Position numbers and translations under genes: made by a program. A stretch of 64,000 bases of DNA from an uncultured Candidatus Puniceispirillum sp. (GTDB lineage: Bacteria > Pseudomonadota > Alphaproteobacteria > Puniceispirillales > Puniceispirillaceae). The number at the start of each line of letters is the position of its first letter. The stretch's first letter is position 1. Below the pieces are notes generated by a model. It worked only from the letters and a program-made list of their open reading frames with translations. It was not told the origin of the DNA and ran no database searches. Below are positions 9,758 through 18,162 of this stretch, piece after piece. The DNA is taken from assembly GCA_905182545.1 (NCBI GenBank), contig CAJJBY010000008.1, positions 186,001 to 250,000 of the forward strand, given 5' to 3'.

Positions 9758-9785
9758 AAAAAACGCTCCGGCAAATGCCGGAGCG
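9758..9785 (-). terminator. Rho-independent terminator of bioY
   Basis: Read on the minus strand, a perfect ten-base-pair hairpin (arms 9764-9773 and 9776-9785, CGCTCCGGCA with a two-base loop) is followed by six T residues. It lies just past the TGA at 9798-9800 that would end bioY in its corrected frame. The uncorrected frame reads straight through the hairpin, which argues that the uncorrected frame is wrong. Confidence 0.85.
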
Positions 9786-9797
9786 GCATATTGGAAT

Positions 9798-10477
9798 TCA
9801 GAGATCGGCCTTACACTGGGGATTGACCAGACCAGAAGCTGGCGGCAGATTCTGGCTATTTCTGCGCAGATTGTCACCAACCGCCATGCCACCGGCATCA
9901 AACAGGCAGCAATCACTAGCTTTAACGCATCACCATAAAGAAATTTGGCCATGCCAAACATCAGCGCTTTTTCCATGCCGATGAAGCTTGATAGCCATGA
10001 TACGCCCATTGCATAGATCACGGCATTGCCAATCATCATCGCAATCACCGTGCTGATGACCGAGCGGCCCATGCCGCGTTCGGCCAAAAAGCCCATAACA
10101 ACCGCCGCGACTAAAAAGCCAGCAAGATAACCACCCGTTGGCCCAACCAATGCGGCTATGCCAACAGCAGCGCCAGCAAAAACAGGCAATCCCATCGCCC
10201 CTTGAAGCAGATAAGCCACAACGGTTGCCCCGCCAAGGCGCGGGCCATAGGTCATGCCAATCAACAGAACAACCAATGTTTGCCCTGTTACCGGCACGGG
10301 ATAAAACGGAATTTTGATTTGTGCCGACACCGCCAAAAGCAGGCTGCCAACCACAATCAGAAAAGCCTTTGCCACAGGCGCGGAGATCGCTTTTGCTGCA
10401 AAGGGGCCAAAAAGAATAGAATCTGTTAGCACATGATGGCGCATCACTGCCGTAGTTGATGACGCGGATTTATGCAT
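9798..10477 (-). CDS. bioY: Biotin transporter BioY (S component), frameshifted near the end
   Basis: Substrate-binding membrane subunit for biotin uptake. About six hydrophobic helices; the family core is clear in KIPFYPVPVTGQTLVVLLIG, YLLQGAMGLPVFA and VGPTGGYLAGFLVAA. An extra 35-40 residue N-terminal stretch precedes the core. The uninterrupted frame runs to 9743 and codes through the terminator hairpin; adding one G to the GG at 9877-9878 (plus-strand CC) gives an end at 9798 (tail ...NPQCKADL), directly ahead of the terminator. No bioM/bioN ATPase or transmembrane subunit is nearby, so it may work alone or with shared ECF modules. Confidence 0.88.
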
Positions 10478-10636
10478 TAATCGTCTCCTGCCGGTAAAAT
10501 ATATTAGTCCAAATTATAGGGCGAGGCTTCACACAAAGCAATAACGACACATGTGATTTCAAACAGGATTGTCTTGACCATCATCCGGATTAGGGCAACG
10601 CTGATGATTAATTGATTTTTCGTCTTGACCGCAAAT

Positions 10637-11335
10637 TCAGGCTGGCAAATCTGCCATTGCCATCGCCGCATCAAACATCGCATCAAATGCGGTCAAAGGC
10701 GCAATCAACACATAGCCATCACCAACGCCAGCCACAATCGAAACCGGCGTGCCATTCACTCGATTTGAGGTGCCAGTTAGTTTGCCAAACGCCATCGTGA
10801 CGTCATCTAACGGCCATTCCAGCCCATGCGAGTGCAAAAAATGCTGGACGCCAAGCGGCCAGACCGACAACCGGCTTGCCAGCGGCAATGTCATTTCAAA
10901 ATCACCACGCAAACGTAATAAGACATCATCACCACCAACCAATAAAACCGGTCGGTCATGTGGCAATCGCGCCAACGCATCAAGCGCCGCCAAGGAATGA
11001 TCAAACCGGCCATCAAGAAAACCAATGCCAATGATCAAAGGCGCCAAAATCAGATCAAGCGATTTTTCAAAATCAGTATCATCTTGTTCAGATCGTTTAA
11101 TCTGGCGAATATCATCTGGCAGTTGATCAAGATCATTTGCCGAATCCATATCCCCAATCACCGCTTGAGGACAAAGCCCCCATGACAAAGCCGTACCAAG
11201 CCCCCCATCTGCCGCAACAACTGGCCAGTTTTGACAGCGATCAAGACAATATCGCAATGATCCGGCGATTGGGGCCGCACCAAATAACAGAATTGGGGAG
11301 GTAAATAGCAATTGATCATCTTGGCGATATGTCAT
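10637..11335 (-). CDS. thiN: Thiamine pyrophosphokinase
   Basis: Transfers pyrophosphate from ATP to thiamine to make the cofactor thiamine diphosphate. 232 residues, typical length. The family signatures are present: AADGGLGTALSWG, VIGDMDS and EQDDTDFEKSLDL (the acidic residues bind Mg-ATP), then GFLDGRFDHSLAALDAL; the C-terminal thiamine-binding part includes NGTPVSIVAGVGDGYVLIAP. It starts at an ATG at 11335. It is not in a thiamine operon here, and no TPP riboswitch was recognised in front of it. It follows bioY's region on the same strand but with a 160-base gap. Confidence 0.9.
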   Translation of the reverse strand: MTYRQDDQLLFTSPILLFGAAPIAGSLRYCLDRCQNWPVVAADGGLGTALSWGLCPQAVIGDMDSANDLDQLPDDIRQIKRSEQDDTDFEKSLDLILAPLIIGIGFLDGRFDHSLAALDALARLPHDRPVLLVGGDDVLLRLRGDFEMTLPLASRLSVWPLGVQHFLHSHGLEWPLDDVTMAFGKLTGTSNRVNGTPVSIVAGVGDGYVLIAPLTAFDAMFDAAMAMADLPA

Positions 11336-11484
11336 GTTGGAGCCCCCAAAATATCAGATTTAACGATGCCGGATGTAACGATATCAGATTGTCAACATCG
11401 CACCAAATTCACATATCAGGCAAGTTAGCATTAATGGTGATGTTAGCCATTGTGATTAAAGTTAGAAGATGCTAAGTTTATTTC

Positions 11485-11730
11485 ATGGATAAGAACTTGT
11501 CAGCATTGGTAAACGCACAGGCCGCAACAGGCGGGCCACGCGACCCTGCGACCGTATTTCATAGTCTATTGATTCTATTTCCAGCTTCTGCTGGCTGGCT
11601 ATGCAATGATGGTGATGCGCTGTTTCCAGCCATTGCGATCGCCCCAAAAGTGGCGTTAGTGGCAACCCTTTATTCCGCCGTGCCAGCGGTGATCGTTTCC
11701 TACGGCTGGCTGTTTTTGGTTGAATGGTGA
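11485..11730 (+). CDS. Small hypothetical membrane protein
   Basis: 81 residues with two hydrophobic stretches (VFHSLLILFPASAGWL and VALVATLYSAVPAVIVSYGWLFLVEW), suggesting a small inner-membrane protein. It begins at an ATG about 150 bases upstream of, and divergent from, thiN. No family was recognised, and the short length keeps confidence moderate. Confidence 0.4.
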   Translation: MDKNLSALVNAQAATGGPRDPATVFHSLLILFPASAGWLCNDGDALFPAIAIAPKVALVATLYSAVPAVIVSYGWLFLVEW

Positions 11731-11802
11731 TCGCTTTGTCCCGCATCGCTTTTGATCAGCATCACCAATTGCCAAAATAAACCACCCCGATTTTCTAGGG
11801 CA

Positions 11803-12273
11803 ATGTCATTGATGTTTGAGATCATTTTATTTGCGCCACAAATTCCACCCAATACCGGCAATATCATCCGACTCACGGCAAATAGCGGTAATCGCCTGCA
11901 TTTAGTCAAACCGCTTGGTTTTAAGCTTGACGAAAAATCATGTCGGCGCGCGGGGCTAGATTATCACGCGCTAAGCGATGTTCATATTCATGATGATCTG
12001 GCGGCCTGCTTGGACTGGCTTGACCAGCCGCGACTATTCGCCATTACCACAATGGGCAAAGATACCATATACGACCGCGCCTTTGCCCCGGGCGATGCTT
12101 TTTTATTTGGCTCAGAAACCTCGGGGCTGCCAGCCTATATTCATGCCCACATCGCATCAGATTGTAAATTACGATTGCCGATGGTGGCAAATAATCGGTC
12201 GCTAAATCTTGCCAATGCCGTCTCGATCGTGATTTATGAAGCTTGGCGCCAGCATGATTTTGCTGGCAGCTAA
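11803..12273 (+). CDS. trmL: tRNA (cytidine(34)-2'-O)-methyltransferase TrmL
   Basis: SPOUT-class enzyme that 2'-O-methylates the wobble base of tRNA-Leu using S-adenosylmethionine. About 156 residues, correct for TrmL. The knotted-fold motifs are present: LFAPQIPPNTGNIIRL near the N terminus, FGSETSGLP in the middle and LRLPMVANNRSLNLANAVSI at the C terminus. The ATG at 11803 or 11812 gives a normal N terminus (MFEIILFAPQ); the longer frame from 11752 adds a stretch unlike the family. Monocistronic. Confidence 0.92.
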   Translation: MSLMFEIILFAPQIPPNTGNIIRLTANSGNRLHLVKPLGFKLDEKSCRRAGLDYHALSDVHIHDDLAACLDWLDQPRLFAITTMGKDTIYDRAFAPGDAFLFGSETSGLPAYIHAHIASDCKLRLPMVANNRSLNLANAVSIVIYEAWRQHDFAGS

Positions 12274-12402
12274 TTCTGAACCGGTGGAAGGCTATTAATT
12301 ACCCATATACTATGAGGTCTATTTTTTGACCCCTATCCGGTAATTACCCAACCCTTGTTTCATCATTTCTGGGCTATTCTGGCCTCACAAGAGTAACAGC
12401 AC

Positions 12403-13428
12403 ATGCCAAACCCATCAATGACCCCTCTTGCAATAGACCCACCGAAAGCTGGTGAAATGGTGGCGCTTGCTGATGATCTTTACTGGATGCGTTTCACCCT
12501 TCCATTTCGGTTAAACCATATCAATCTTTACGCCTTTGACACTAAAGATGGTTGGCTGCTTCTTGATTGCGGCATTCAAAGTCAGGCCATTGCCGATCAG
12601 TGGCAGGTGATGCTGGCAGGGCCATTAGCTGGCCAGCCGGTGATTGGCATTATTGTATCGCATTATCATGCTGATCATGTTGGCTATGCTGGCGCGCTGG
12701 CGGCGATCACTGGCGCTCCTATCTATATGGGCGCGATTGAACATGCGCAGGCAAGCTGGAGCCTTGCCCAATCTGATGCCACATATGGCATGATCATGGG
12801 CAATACCTATGCCCGTTTTGGGCTAGATGGCGACGTTATCGGTCACGTCCGCTCACAAGGCAATTATTTCCGCAAATTATCTGGCGACCTTCCCGATGTA
12901 ACAGTCATTGATACCGATCACCGCTTTCACAGCAAAGCAGGCATCTGGACACCGCGCTTTGATACCGGTCATTCACCGGGCCACATGAGCCTGTCTGATC
13001 ATGACCGAAAGCTTCATATCTGCGTTGACTTTCTATTGCCCCGCATCTCGCCAAATATTTCGGTCAGCCTTCGTTCAATCGAGATTGATATGCTTGGGCA
13101 TTATTACAGCTATCTCGATCAGATGCGCCATCTGACTAATGACTGGTTAATCATTCCGGGGCACGATTGGCCCTATTTTGGCGGCGGCGTGCGGGCGGTT
13201 GATTTGATTGAACATCATAATAAACGACTTGATCTGTTACGCGGCGCCGCAGCCAATGGGCCAATCACAACGGCAGCTGCAATGCATGTGCTTTTTACCT
13301 TTAATCTTACCGACCATGAATTATTCTTTGCTAGCTGCGAGGCACGCGCGCATCTAAACCATCTTGTTGCTCTCAATGAAATGCAAATTCAGACCGAAGA
13401 TGGGATTGAGTATTTTTACCTTGGCTAA
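12403..13428 (+). CDS. Metallo-beta-lactamase fold hydrolase
   Basis: 341 residues. The zinc-binding motif HYHADHVG (HxHxDH) is at about residue 88, preceded by WLLLDCGIQ; further ligands are probably FDTGHSPGHMSL and the later IIPGHDWPYFGG. This is the glyoxalase II/MBL-fold class with a C-terminal helical domain, often found with acyl or thioester substrates. The substrate is unknown. The next gene, metY, is 170 bases downstream on the same strand. Confidence 0.82.
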   Translation: MPNPSMTPLAIDPPKAGEMVALADDLYWMRFTLPFRLNHINLYAFDTKDGWLLLDCGIQSQAIADQWQVMLAGPLAGQPVIGIIVSHYHADHVGYAGALAAITGAPIYMGAIEHAQASWSLAQSDATYGMIMGNTYARFGLDGDVIGHVRSQGNYFRKLSGDLPDVTVIDTDHRFHSKAGIWTPRFDTGHSPGHMSLSDHDRKLHICVDFLLPRISPNISVSLRSIEIDMLGHYYSYLDQMRHLTNDWLIIPGHDWPYFGGGVRAVDLIEHHNKRLDLLRGAAANGPITTAAAMHVLFTFNLTDHELFFASCEARAHLNHLVALNEMQIQTEDGIEYFYLG

Positions 13429-13512
13429 TCGTCAAAAATAGTCCGCGCGTCATCTAGTTTTTGCTATCGCTGGTGTCGGCATGTGTCAGCTTTCAATATA
13501 ACCCATCAGTGA

Positions 13513-13547
13513 TGACTTGATTGACTTGCCCTAATTGACTTGGCTTG
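13513..13547 (+). promoter_or_regulatory. Cluster of TGACTTG direct repeats upstream of metY
   Basis: TGACTTG occurs three times in 30 bases (13513-13519, 13522-13528, 13536-13542), with a variant TGGCTTG at 13541-13547, about 50-85 bases before the metY start. It may be an operator, or simply -35-like sequence. No factor can be named. Confidence 0.3.
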
Positions 13548-13598
13548 CCGAAGCGGGCAGAAAGAATGGATTGAAACATCAAAAAAAGGCGGCTTGAG

Positions 13599-14903
13599 AT
13601 GAGCGGTGACTATAAATTTGACACGTTGAGCTTGCATGCGGGCCATGTGCCTGACGAACGTCATGGTTCACGCGCAGTGCCAATCCATCAAACAACATCC
13701 TATGTGTTTAAAAATACCGAGCATGCAGCCGCGCTTTACAACCAAGAATTTGGCGGCCATCTGTATACGCGCATCTCAAACCCGACTGTTGCCGTTCTGG
13801 AACAGCGTGTTGCCGCGCTTGAGGGCGGGGTTGCTGCAACGGCAACCGCATCGGGCATGGCGGCGCTTTCAACCGCGCTTTTGGTGCTATGTTCACAAGG
13901 CGATCATATCGTTTCATCATCGCGCATGTATGGTGCCAATATCAATCTACTGGAAAACACGCTTATCCGTTTTGGTATCACCACAAGCTTTATTGACCCT
14001 TCTGATCTTGCTGGCATCGAAAAGGCCATCCAACCCAATACTAAATTGATTTTTGGCGAGGTGATCGGCAATCCGGGTCTCGATATCATGGATGTCAAAG
14101 CCGTGGGGGAAATTGCTGCCAAGGCTGGCGTTCCATTGATGCTTGATTGTACATTTAACACCCCTTGGCTGTTAAAACCTTTTGAGCTTGGCGCCAATCT
14201 GATAATTCATTCATTGACCAAATGGATTGGTGGTCACGGCGTTGCTATTGGTGGGGCGGTGGTTGATGGCGGTAATTTCGATTGGGGACAGAATGACAAA
14301 TTCCCCACCATTGCAGGCCCACATTACGCGATGGATGGCATTAATTTCTATGAAGAATTTGGCCCAGCTGCCTTTACCGCAAAATTCCGCGCCGAAGGCA
14401 TGTATAATTTCGGCCCATCACTATCGCCAACAAATGCCTTTCATATCCTGCAAGGCATGGAAACCCTGCCTTTACGGATGCAGCGTCATATGGATAATAC
14501 TACCAAGATGCTGGAATTTTTATGCGACCATGAAGCGGTGGACTGGGTGCGGCATCCCAATCTTGCCGATCATCCGGGCCATGAACTGGCGAAACGCATG
14601 ATGCCACGCGGCGCAGGCTCGATCATTGTGTTTGGCCTAAAGGGCGGGCGCGATGCCGGACGCACCTTTATTGAATCGGTTGAATTGGCGTCGCATCTTG
14701 CCAATGTTGGTGACGCAAAAACACTGGTGATCCATCCAGCAAGTACAACCCATTCGCATATTTCCGCCGAAGCGATGATCGAAGGTGGCCTGTCTGACGA
14801 TATGATTCGCCTATCGGTCGGGCTAGAAGATTTCGACGATATCAAAGCTGATTTCGAAATGGGATTTCAGGCAGCCGCCAAATTTGCCAAGACCAAAGAC
14901 TAA
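13599..14903 (+). CDS. metY: O-acetylhomoserine sulfhydrylase (aminocarboxypropyltransferase)
   Basis: PLP enzyme of the Cys/Met metabolism family that makes homocysteine from O-acetylhomoserine and sulfide, a direct-sulfhydrylation route to methionine. 434 residues, typical of MetY and longer than cystathionine synthases. Seen motifs: SLHAGHVPDERHGSRAVPIHQTTSY at the N terminus (quoted in part: HAGHVPDERHGSRAVPIHQ), YTRISNPTVAVLEQR, the PLP lysine in IHSLTKWIGGHG, and VIHPASTTHS near the end. It starts at an ATG at 13599 after an AGG-type ribosome binding site. It appears to be cotranscribed with the hydrolase 29 bases downstream. Confidence 0.93.
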   Translation: MSGDYKFDTLSLHAGHVPDERHGSRAVPIHQTTSYVFKNTEHAAALYNQEFGGHLYTRISNPTVAVLEQRVAALEGGVAATATASGMAALSTALLVLCSQGDHIVSSSRMYGANINLLENTLIRFGITTSFIDPSDLAGIEKAIQPNTKLIFGEVIGNPGLDIMDVKAVGEIAAKAGVPLMLDCTFNTPWLLKPFELGANLIIHSLTKWIGGHGVAIGGAVVDGGNFDWGQNDKFPTIAGPHYAMDGINFYEEFGPAAFTAKFRAEGMYNFGPSLSPTNAFHILQGMETLPLRMQRHMDNTTKMLEFLCDHEAVDWVRHPNLADHPGHELAKRMMPRGAGSIIVFGLKGGRDAGRTFIESVELASHLANVGDAKTLVIHPASTTHSHISAEAMIEGGLSDDMIRLSVGLEDFDDIKADFEMGFQAAAKFAKTKD

Positions 14904-14931
14904 CCACACGGTCGATTAAGGGGCAGTCACA

Positions 14932-15726
14932 ATGAAGCATCAGCTAATAGACACACAAATCCATATCGCCACTGGTGGGCGATCCTTTTCCAATGATGGC
15001 GAGGCACTTGTTCTGCTTCATGGCAGCGGCCAGAACCATCTGACATGGGTTCTGCAAAGCCGGTATTTTGCCTATCGTGGCTATCAGGTTCTTGCTCCTG
15101 ATTTTCCGGGCCATGGCTTGTCTGGCGGCACGCCATTGGAATCGATCGAAGATATGGCTGATTGGGTGATCGCCCTTCTGGATAGTTTAGATGTGAAAAC
15201 GGCCCGTCTTGTTGGCCATTCCCAAGGCTGTCTTGTCGCCATTGATGCCACCGCGCGCTATCCAGAGCGCGTCTCTCGACTTGGCTTGATTGCTGGCGCC
15301 TTGGCCATTCCAGTGAATGATCAGCTTTTGACTATGTCAGACGAGGCTCTTGGCAAGGCCATTAGCGTCATGACAAGCTGGGGACATGGGCCAATGGGAC
15401 ATATGCATGACAATACCCAACCCGGTCATTCTTTTCTTGGTTATGGAAAACGGTTGATGACAAGCAATCATGCAGATGCCCTTCGCAATGATTTAAAAGC
15501 TTGCAATAATTACAGTGGCGGCAAGGCTTCGGCGGCAAAAATCGTTCAGCCCGCCTTGTGTATTTTGGCCGGGTCTGACCGGATGACACCGATAAAATTT
15601 GGCATGGCAATGGCTGATAGTCTGGTTAACAGTGAACGCGTCATCATGAATGGTGCAGGCCATATGTTGCCAGCCGAACGACCAGCCGAAGTAAATGTCG
15701 CGCTTCGCCACTTTCTGGCCAGCTAA
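14932..15726 (+). CDS. Alpha/beta hydrolase
   Basis: 264 residues with a full catalytic set: oxyanion region VLLHGSGQNH, nucleophile elbow GHSQGCLVAI, acid in ILAGSDRMTP, and histidine in MNGAGHMLPAERP. The substrate is not evident. It follows metY by 29 bases on the same strand; homoserine acetyltransferases share this fold, but the protein is too short and lacks their signatures, so it is not MetX. It is followed by fadN-like after 70 bases. Confidence 0.85.
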   Translation: MKHQLIDTQIHIATGGRSFSNDGEALVLLHGSGQNHLTWVLQSRYFAYRGYQVLAPDFPGHGLSGGTPLESIEDMADWVIALLDSLDVKTARLVGHSQGCLVAIDATARYPERVSRLGLIAGALAIPVNDQLLTMSDEALGKAISVMTSWGHGPMGHMHDNTQPGHSFLGYGKRLMTSNHADALRNDLKACNNYSGGKASAAKIVQPALCILAGSDRMTPIKFGMAMADSLVNSERVIMNGAGHMLPAERPAEVNVALRHFLAS

Positions 15727-15795
15727 AAAAGGCTTGGCAAAACCAGCATGATAACAAGAACCTGACAACAGGCTCCAATTTTTAAGGATGATAAA

Positions 15796-18147
15796 ATGAG
15801 CGCTGCAAATTTTCGTAATATTGCTGTGATTGGAGCGGGGACAATGGGAGCTGGCATAGCAGCACAAATCGCTAATGCGGGCTTCGATGTTTTGCTTCTT
15901 GACCTTGATGCAAAGGACCAAAACACCAAAACGCCCGCAGCAGCGGCTCTTGATAGGTTGTTAACTTCTGAACCACCTCAATTGATGCATAAACGATATG
16001 TTGAGAGAATCACCTCTGGCACAATCGATAAAGATTTTGACAAGCTCGCTGAATGTGATTGGATTATAGAGGCCGTCGTCGAACGCCTTGACGTAAAAAA
16101 AGCTCTATATAAACGTCTTGATGACATAATTGATGCAGGATGTATCGTAAGTTCAAACACTTCAACCATTCCAATTCAACTATTAGTTGAAGATATGCCG
16201 GTATCGTTTCGGGAGAGATTTGCAATTACGCATTACTTCAACCCAGTGCGTTATATGCGTCTTCTGGAATTAGTTTCTGGCGAAGAGACGAACAAAAAGG
16301 TTGTGAGTAAATTAGCAGACTTCAATGATCGCCATCTTGGAAAAGGTGTTGTGCGCTGTGCAGATACGCCTGGATTTTTAGGTAACAGGGTAGGTGTATT
16401 CGCATTGCAAGTCGGAATTGACGAAGCCATTAATTGTGGGCTCTCAATAGAAGATGCTGACGCCTTAATGGGCCGGCCAATGGGCATCCCAAAGACAGGT
16501 GTGTTTGGTTTGTATGATCTAATTGGTATAGACTTAATGGCTGATGTTGTGAAATCGTTGGGTAGTATTTTGCCTAGTGACGATGCCTTCCACGCTGTTG
16601 GAAAGGAAAACAGCGCCATCACCTTAATGATCAAAAATGGTTTTACGGGTAACAAAGGCAATGGGGGATTCTACAAAACAGGTCCTGACGGGCTTTTGCA
16701 TACACTTCAACTTGTCGGACACACAGGGGAAAGCCTTCCACCTTACTCTGTTGCGAGACAAGAATTACCCGAATTGGCAGTTCGAGCCGCAGTTGCATCG
16801 GCTCAACAAAAAGAACCACTCGTTCAGATCCTTGATGGTAACACACACCACGCAAAATTTTGCCGCAGAGTTCTAGGACGAGTCCTATCTTACGCTGCAA
16901 GTTTAATTCCCACTGTAACTGAATCTCCTCAAGACATCGACGATGCCATGAAGCTTGGATTTAATTGGCAACGTGGGCCCTTCGAGTTGATGGATGCCAT
17001 TGGCCACAGTAAAATGGAAGAGTTATTGGAAGAAGCCGGTTTGAAAGTTCCAGATATTCTTCAACTTAACCAACCCTTTTATCAAGTTGACGGGAGCGCA
17101 TTAACGGTTAGACACGCTGATACAAAATACAAGCCCTTCAGCTTACCAGCTGGCGTTATACGGTTTCAAATGAAACGCAGGACCATGACCCCAATTTTGG
17201 AGAACGAAGCGGCCAGCCTTTTTGTTCTCAACGGGTTTGCCGAAGGCGTAAATGATCTAAGGCTTGTAGAATTTCACTCAAAGGCAAATGCGCTTACAGA
17301 CGCCTCTATGGAGATTGTTGCAGCAGCTTCTGAGGACCATGGAAGTGGTATCATCATCCACAATGACGCCCAACATTTTTCCGCAGGGGTGGATCTCAAT
17401 GCATTCCGAAATTATATTGAAAGAGAAGATTGGAATGGCATTGATGCATTCCTAAGACGGTTCCAAGACGCAGTTTGCAAACTCAAATACACCCCTGTCC
17501 CAGTAATTGGAGCTCCATCTGGCCTTGCTGCAGGCGGAGGGTTTGAAGTACTTGCACATTGCGATAAATTGGTTGTCCATACCAATTCAGTAATGGGCCT
17601 TGTGGAGTCTGCAGTTGGCGTTGTACCAAGTGGTGGCGGAATCAAGGAAACATACCTGAGATGGTTTAATAAAACACATTCTTGGGAAGATGCAGCCTGG
17701 AATACATGGATGAACTTAGGTTATGCCGCCTCAGGCTCATCTCCGGAGCTGTCAGCAAAACTGCAATATTTTCTTGAGGATCGGGATGAAACAGTTATGA
17801 ACCGTGACCGTCTTCTTACACGCGCAATAACATTAATCGGACAGATGCAAGACGACTACGTTGCGCCACAAAAACCCAATTTGAAATTTGCTGATAACAG
17901 TCTCTTTGAAAAAATGTCTGACTTTATGCAAACAGGTGTAGAGCGCGGTAACTTCATGCCTCACGATAAAGTGGTAGCAATGACTATTGCTGGTGTAATG
18001 ATAGACACTGATGGACAAAACAGTGAGGCTACTGAAAATATACTTTACGCTAGGGAGCGTGAAGCTTTTATAAAGCTCGCCAAAACGGACTGCACATATG
18101 AACGTATATCGTCAATGCTTGATTATGGTACACCGGTGCGTAACTAA
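15796..18147 (+). CDS. 3-hydroxyacyl-CoA dehydrogenase / enoyl-CoA hydratase fusion (FadN-like)
   Basis: A 783-residue beta-oxidation protein in the domain order of Bacillus FadN. It has an N-terminal NAD-binding Rossmann domain (NIAVIGAGTMGAGIAAQIANA, quoted in part: AVIGAGTMGAGIAAQ), two 3HCDH C-terminal domains (FCRRVLGRVLSYAASLIP, FNWQRGPFELMDAIG), and a C-terminal crotonase domain (HFSAGVDLNAF, GAPSGLAAGGGFEVLAHCD, AVGVVPSGGG). It would hydrate and then oxidise acyl-CoA intermediates. Codon use (many TTA, ATA, AGA) is visibly more A+T-rich than both flanks, suggesting recent acquisition. No matching thiolase or acyl-CoA dehydrogenase lies adjacent. Confidence 0.85.
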   Translation: MSAANFRNIAVIGAGTMGAGIAAQIANAGFDVLLLDLDAKDQNTKTPAAAALDRLLTSEPPQLMHKRYVERITSGTIDKDFDKLAECDWIIEAVVERLDVKKALYKRLDDIIDAGCIVSSNTSTIPIQLLVEDMPVSFRERFAITHYFNPVRYMRLLELVSGEETNKKVVSKLADFNDRHLGKGVVRCADTPGFLGNRVGVFALQVGIDEAINCGLSIEDADALMGRPMGIPKTGVFGLYDLIGIDLMADVVKSLGSILPSDDAFHAVGKENSAITLMIKNGFTGNKGNGGFYKTGPDGLLHTLQLVGHTGESLPPYSVARQELPELAVRAAVASAQQKEPLVQILDGNTHHAKFCRRVLGRVLSYAASLIPTVTESPQDIDDAMKLGFNWQRGPFELMDAIGHSKMEELLEEAGLKVPDILQLNQPFYQVDGSALTVRHADTKYKPFSLPAGVIRFQMKRRTMTPILENEAASLFVLNGFAEGVNDLRLVEFHSKANALTDASMEIVAAASEDHGSGIIIHNDAQHFSAGVDLNAFRNYIEREDWNGIDAFLRRFQDAVCKLKYTPVPVIGAPSGLAAGGGFEVLAHCDKLVVHTNSVMGLVESAVGVVPSGGGIKETYLRWFNKTHSWEDAAWNTWMNLGYAASGSSPELSAKLQYFLEDRDETVMNRDRLLTRAITLIGQMQDDYVAPQKPNLKFADNSLFEKMSDFMQTGVERGNFMPHDKVVAMTIAGVMIDTDGQNSEATENILYAREREAFIKLAKTDCTYERISSMLDYGTPVRN

Positions 18148-18162
18148 GAAGCCTCATGCCAT

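Noticed and set aside
9743-9797. C-terminal extension of bioY beyond 9798
   Set aside because: It codes through a perfect terminator hairpin and does not resemble the family; explained by an indel at 9877-9878.
10478-10636. TPP riboswitch near thiN
   Set aside because: No conserved P2-P4 core sequence was seen on either side of the gene.
13429-13598. SAM-II type riboswitch before metY
   Set aside because: Alphaproteobacterial metY genes sometimes carry one, but I could not find the pseudoknot arms and the conserved loop sequence here.
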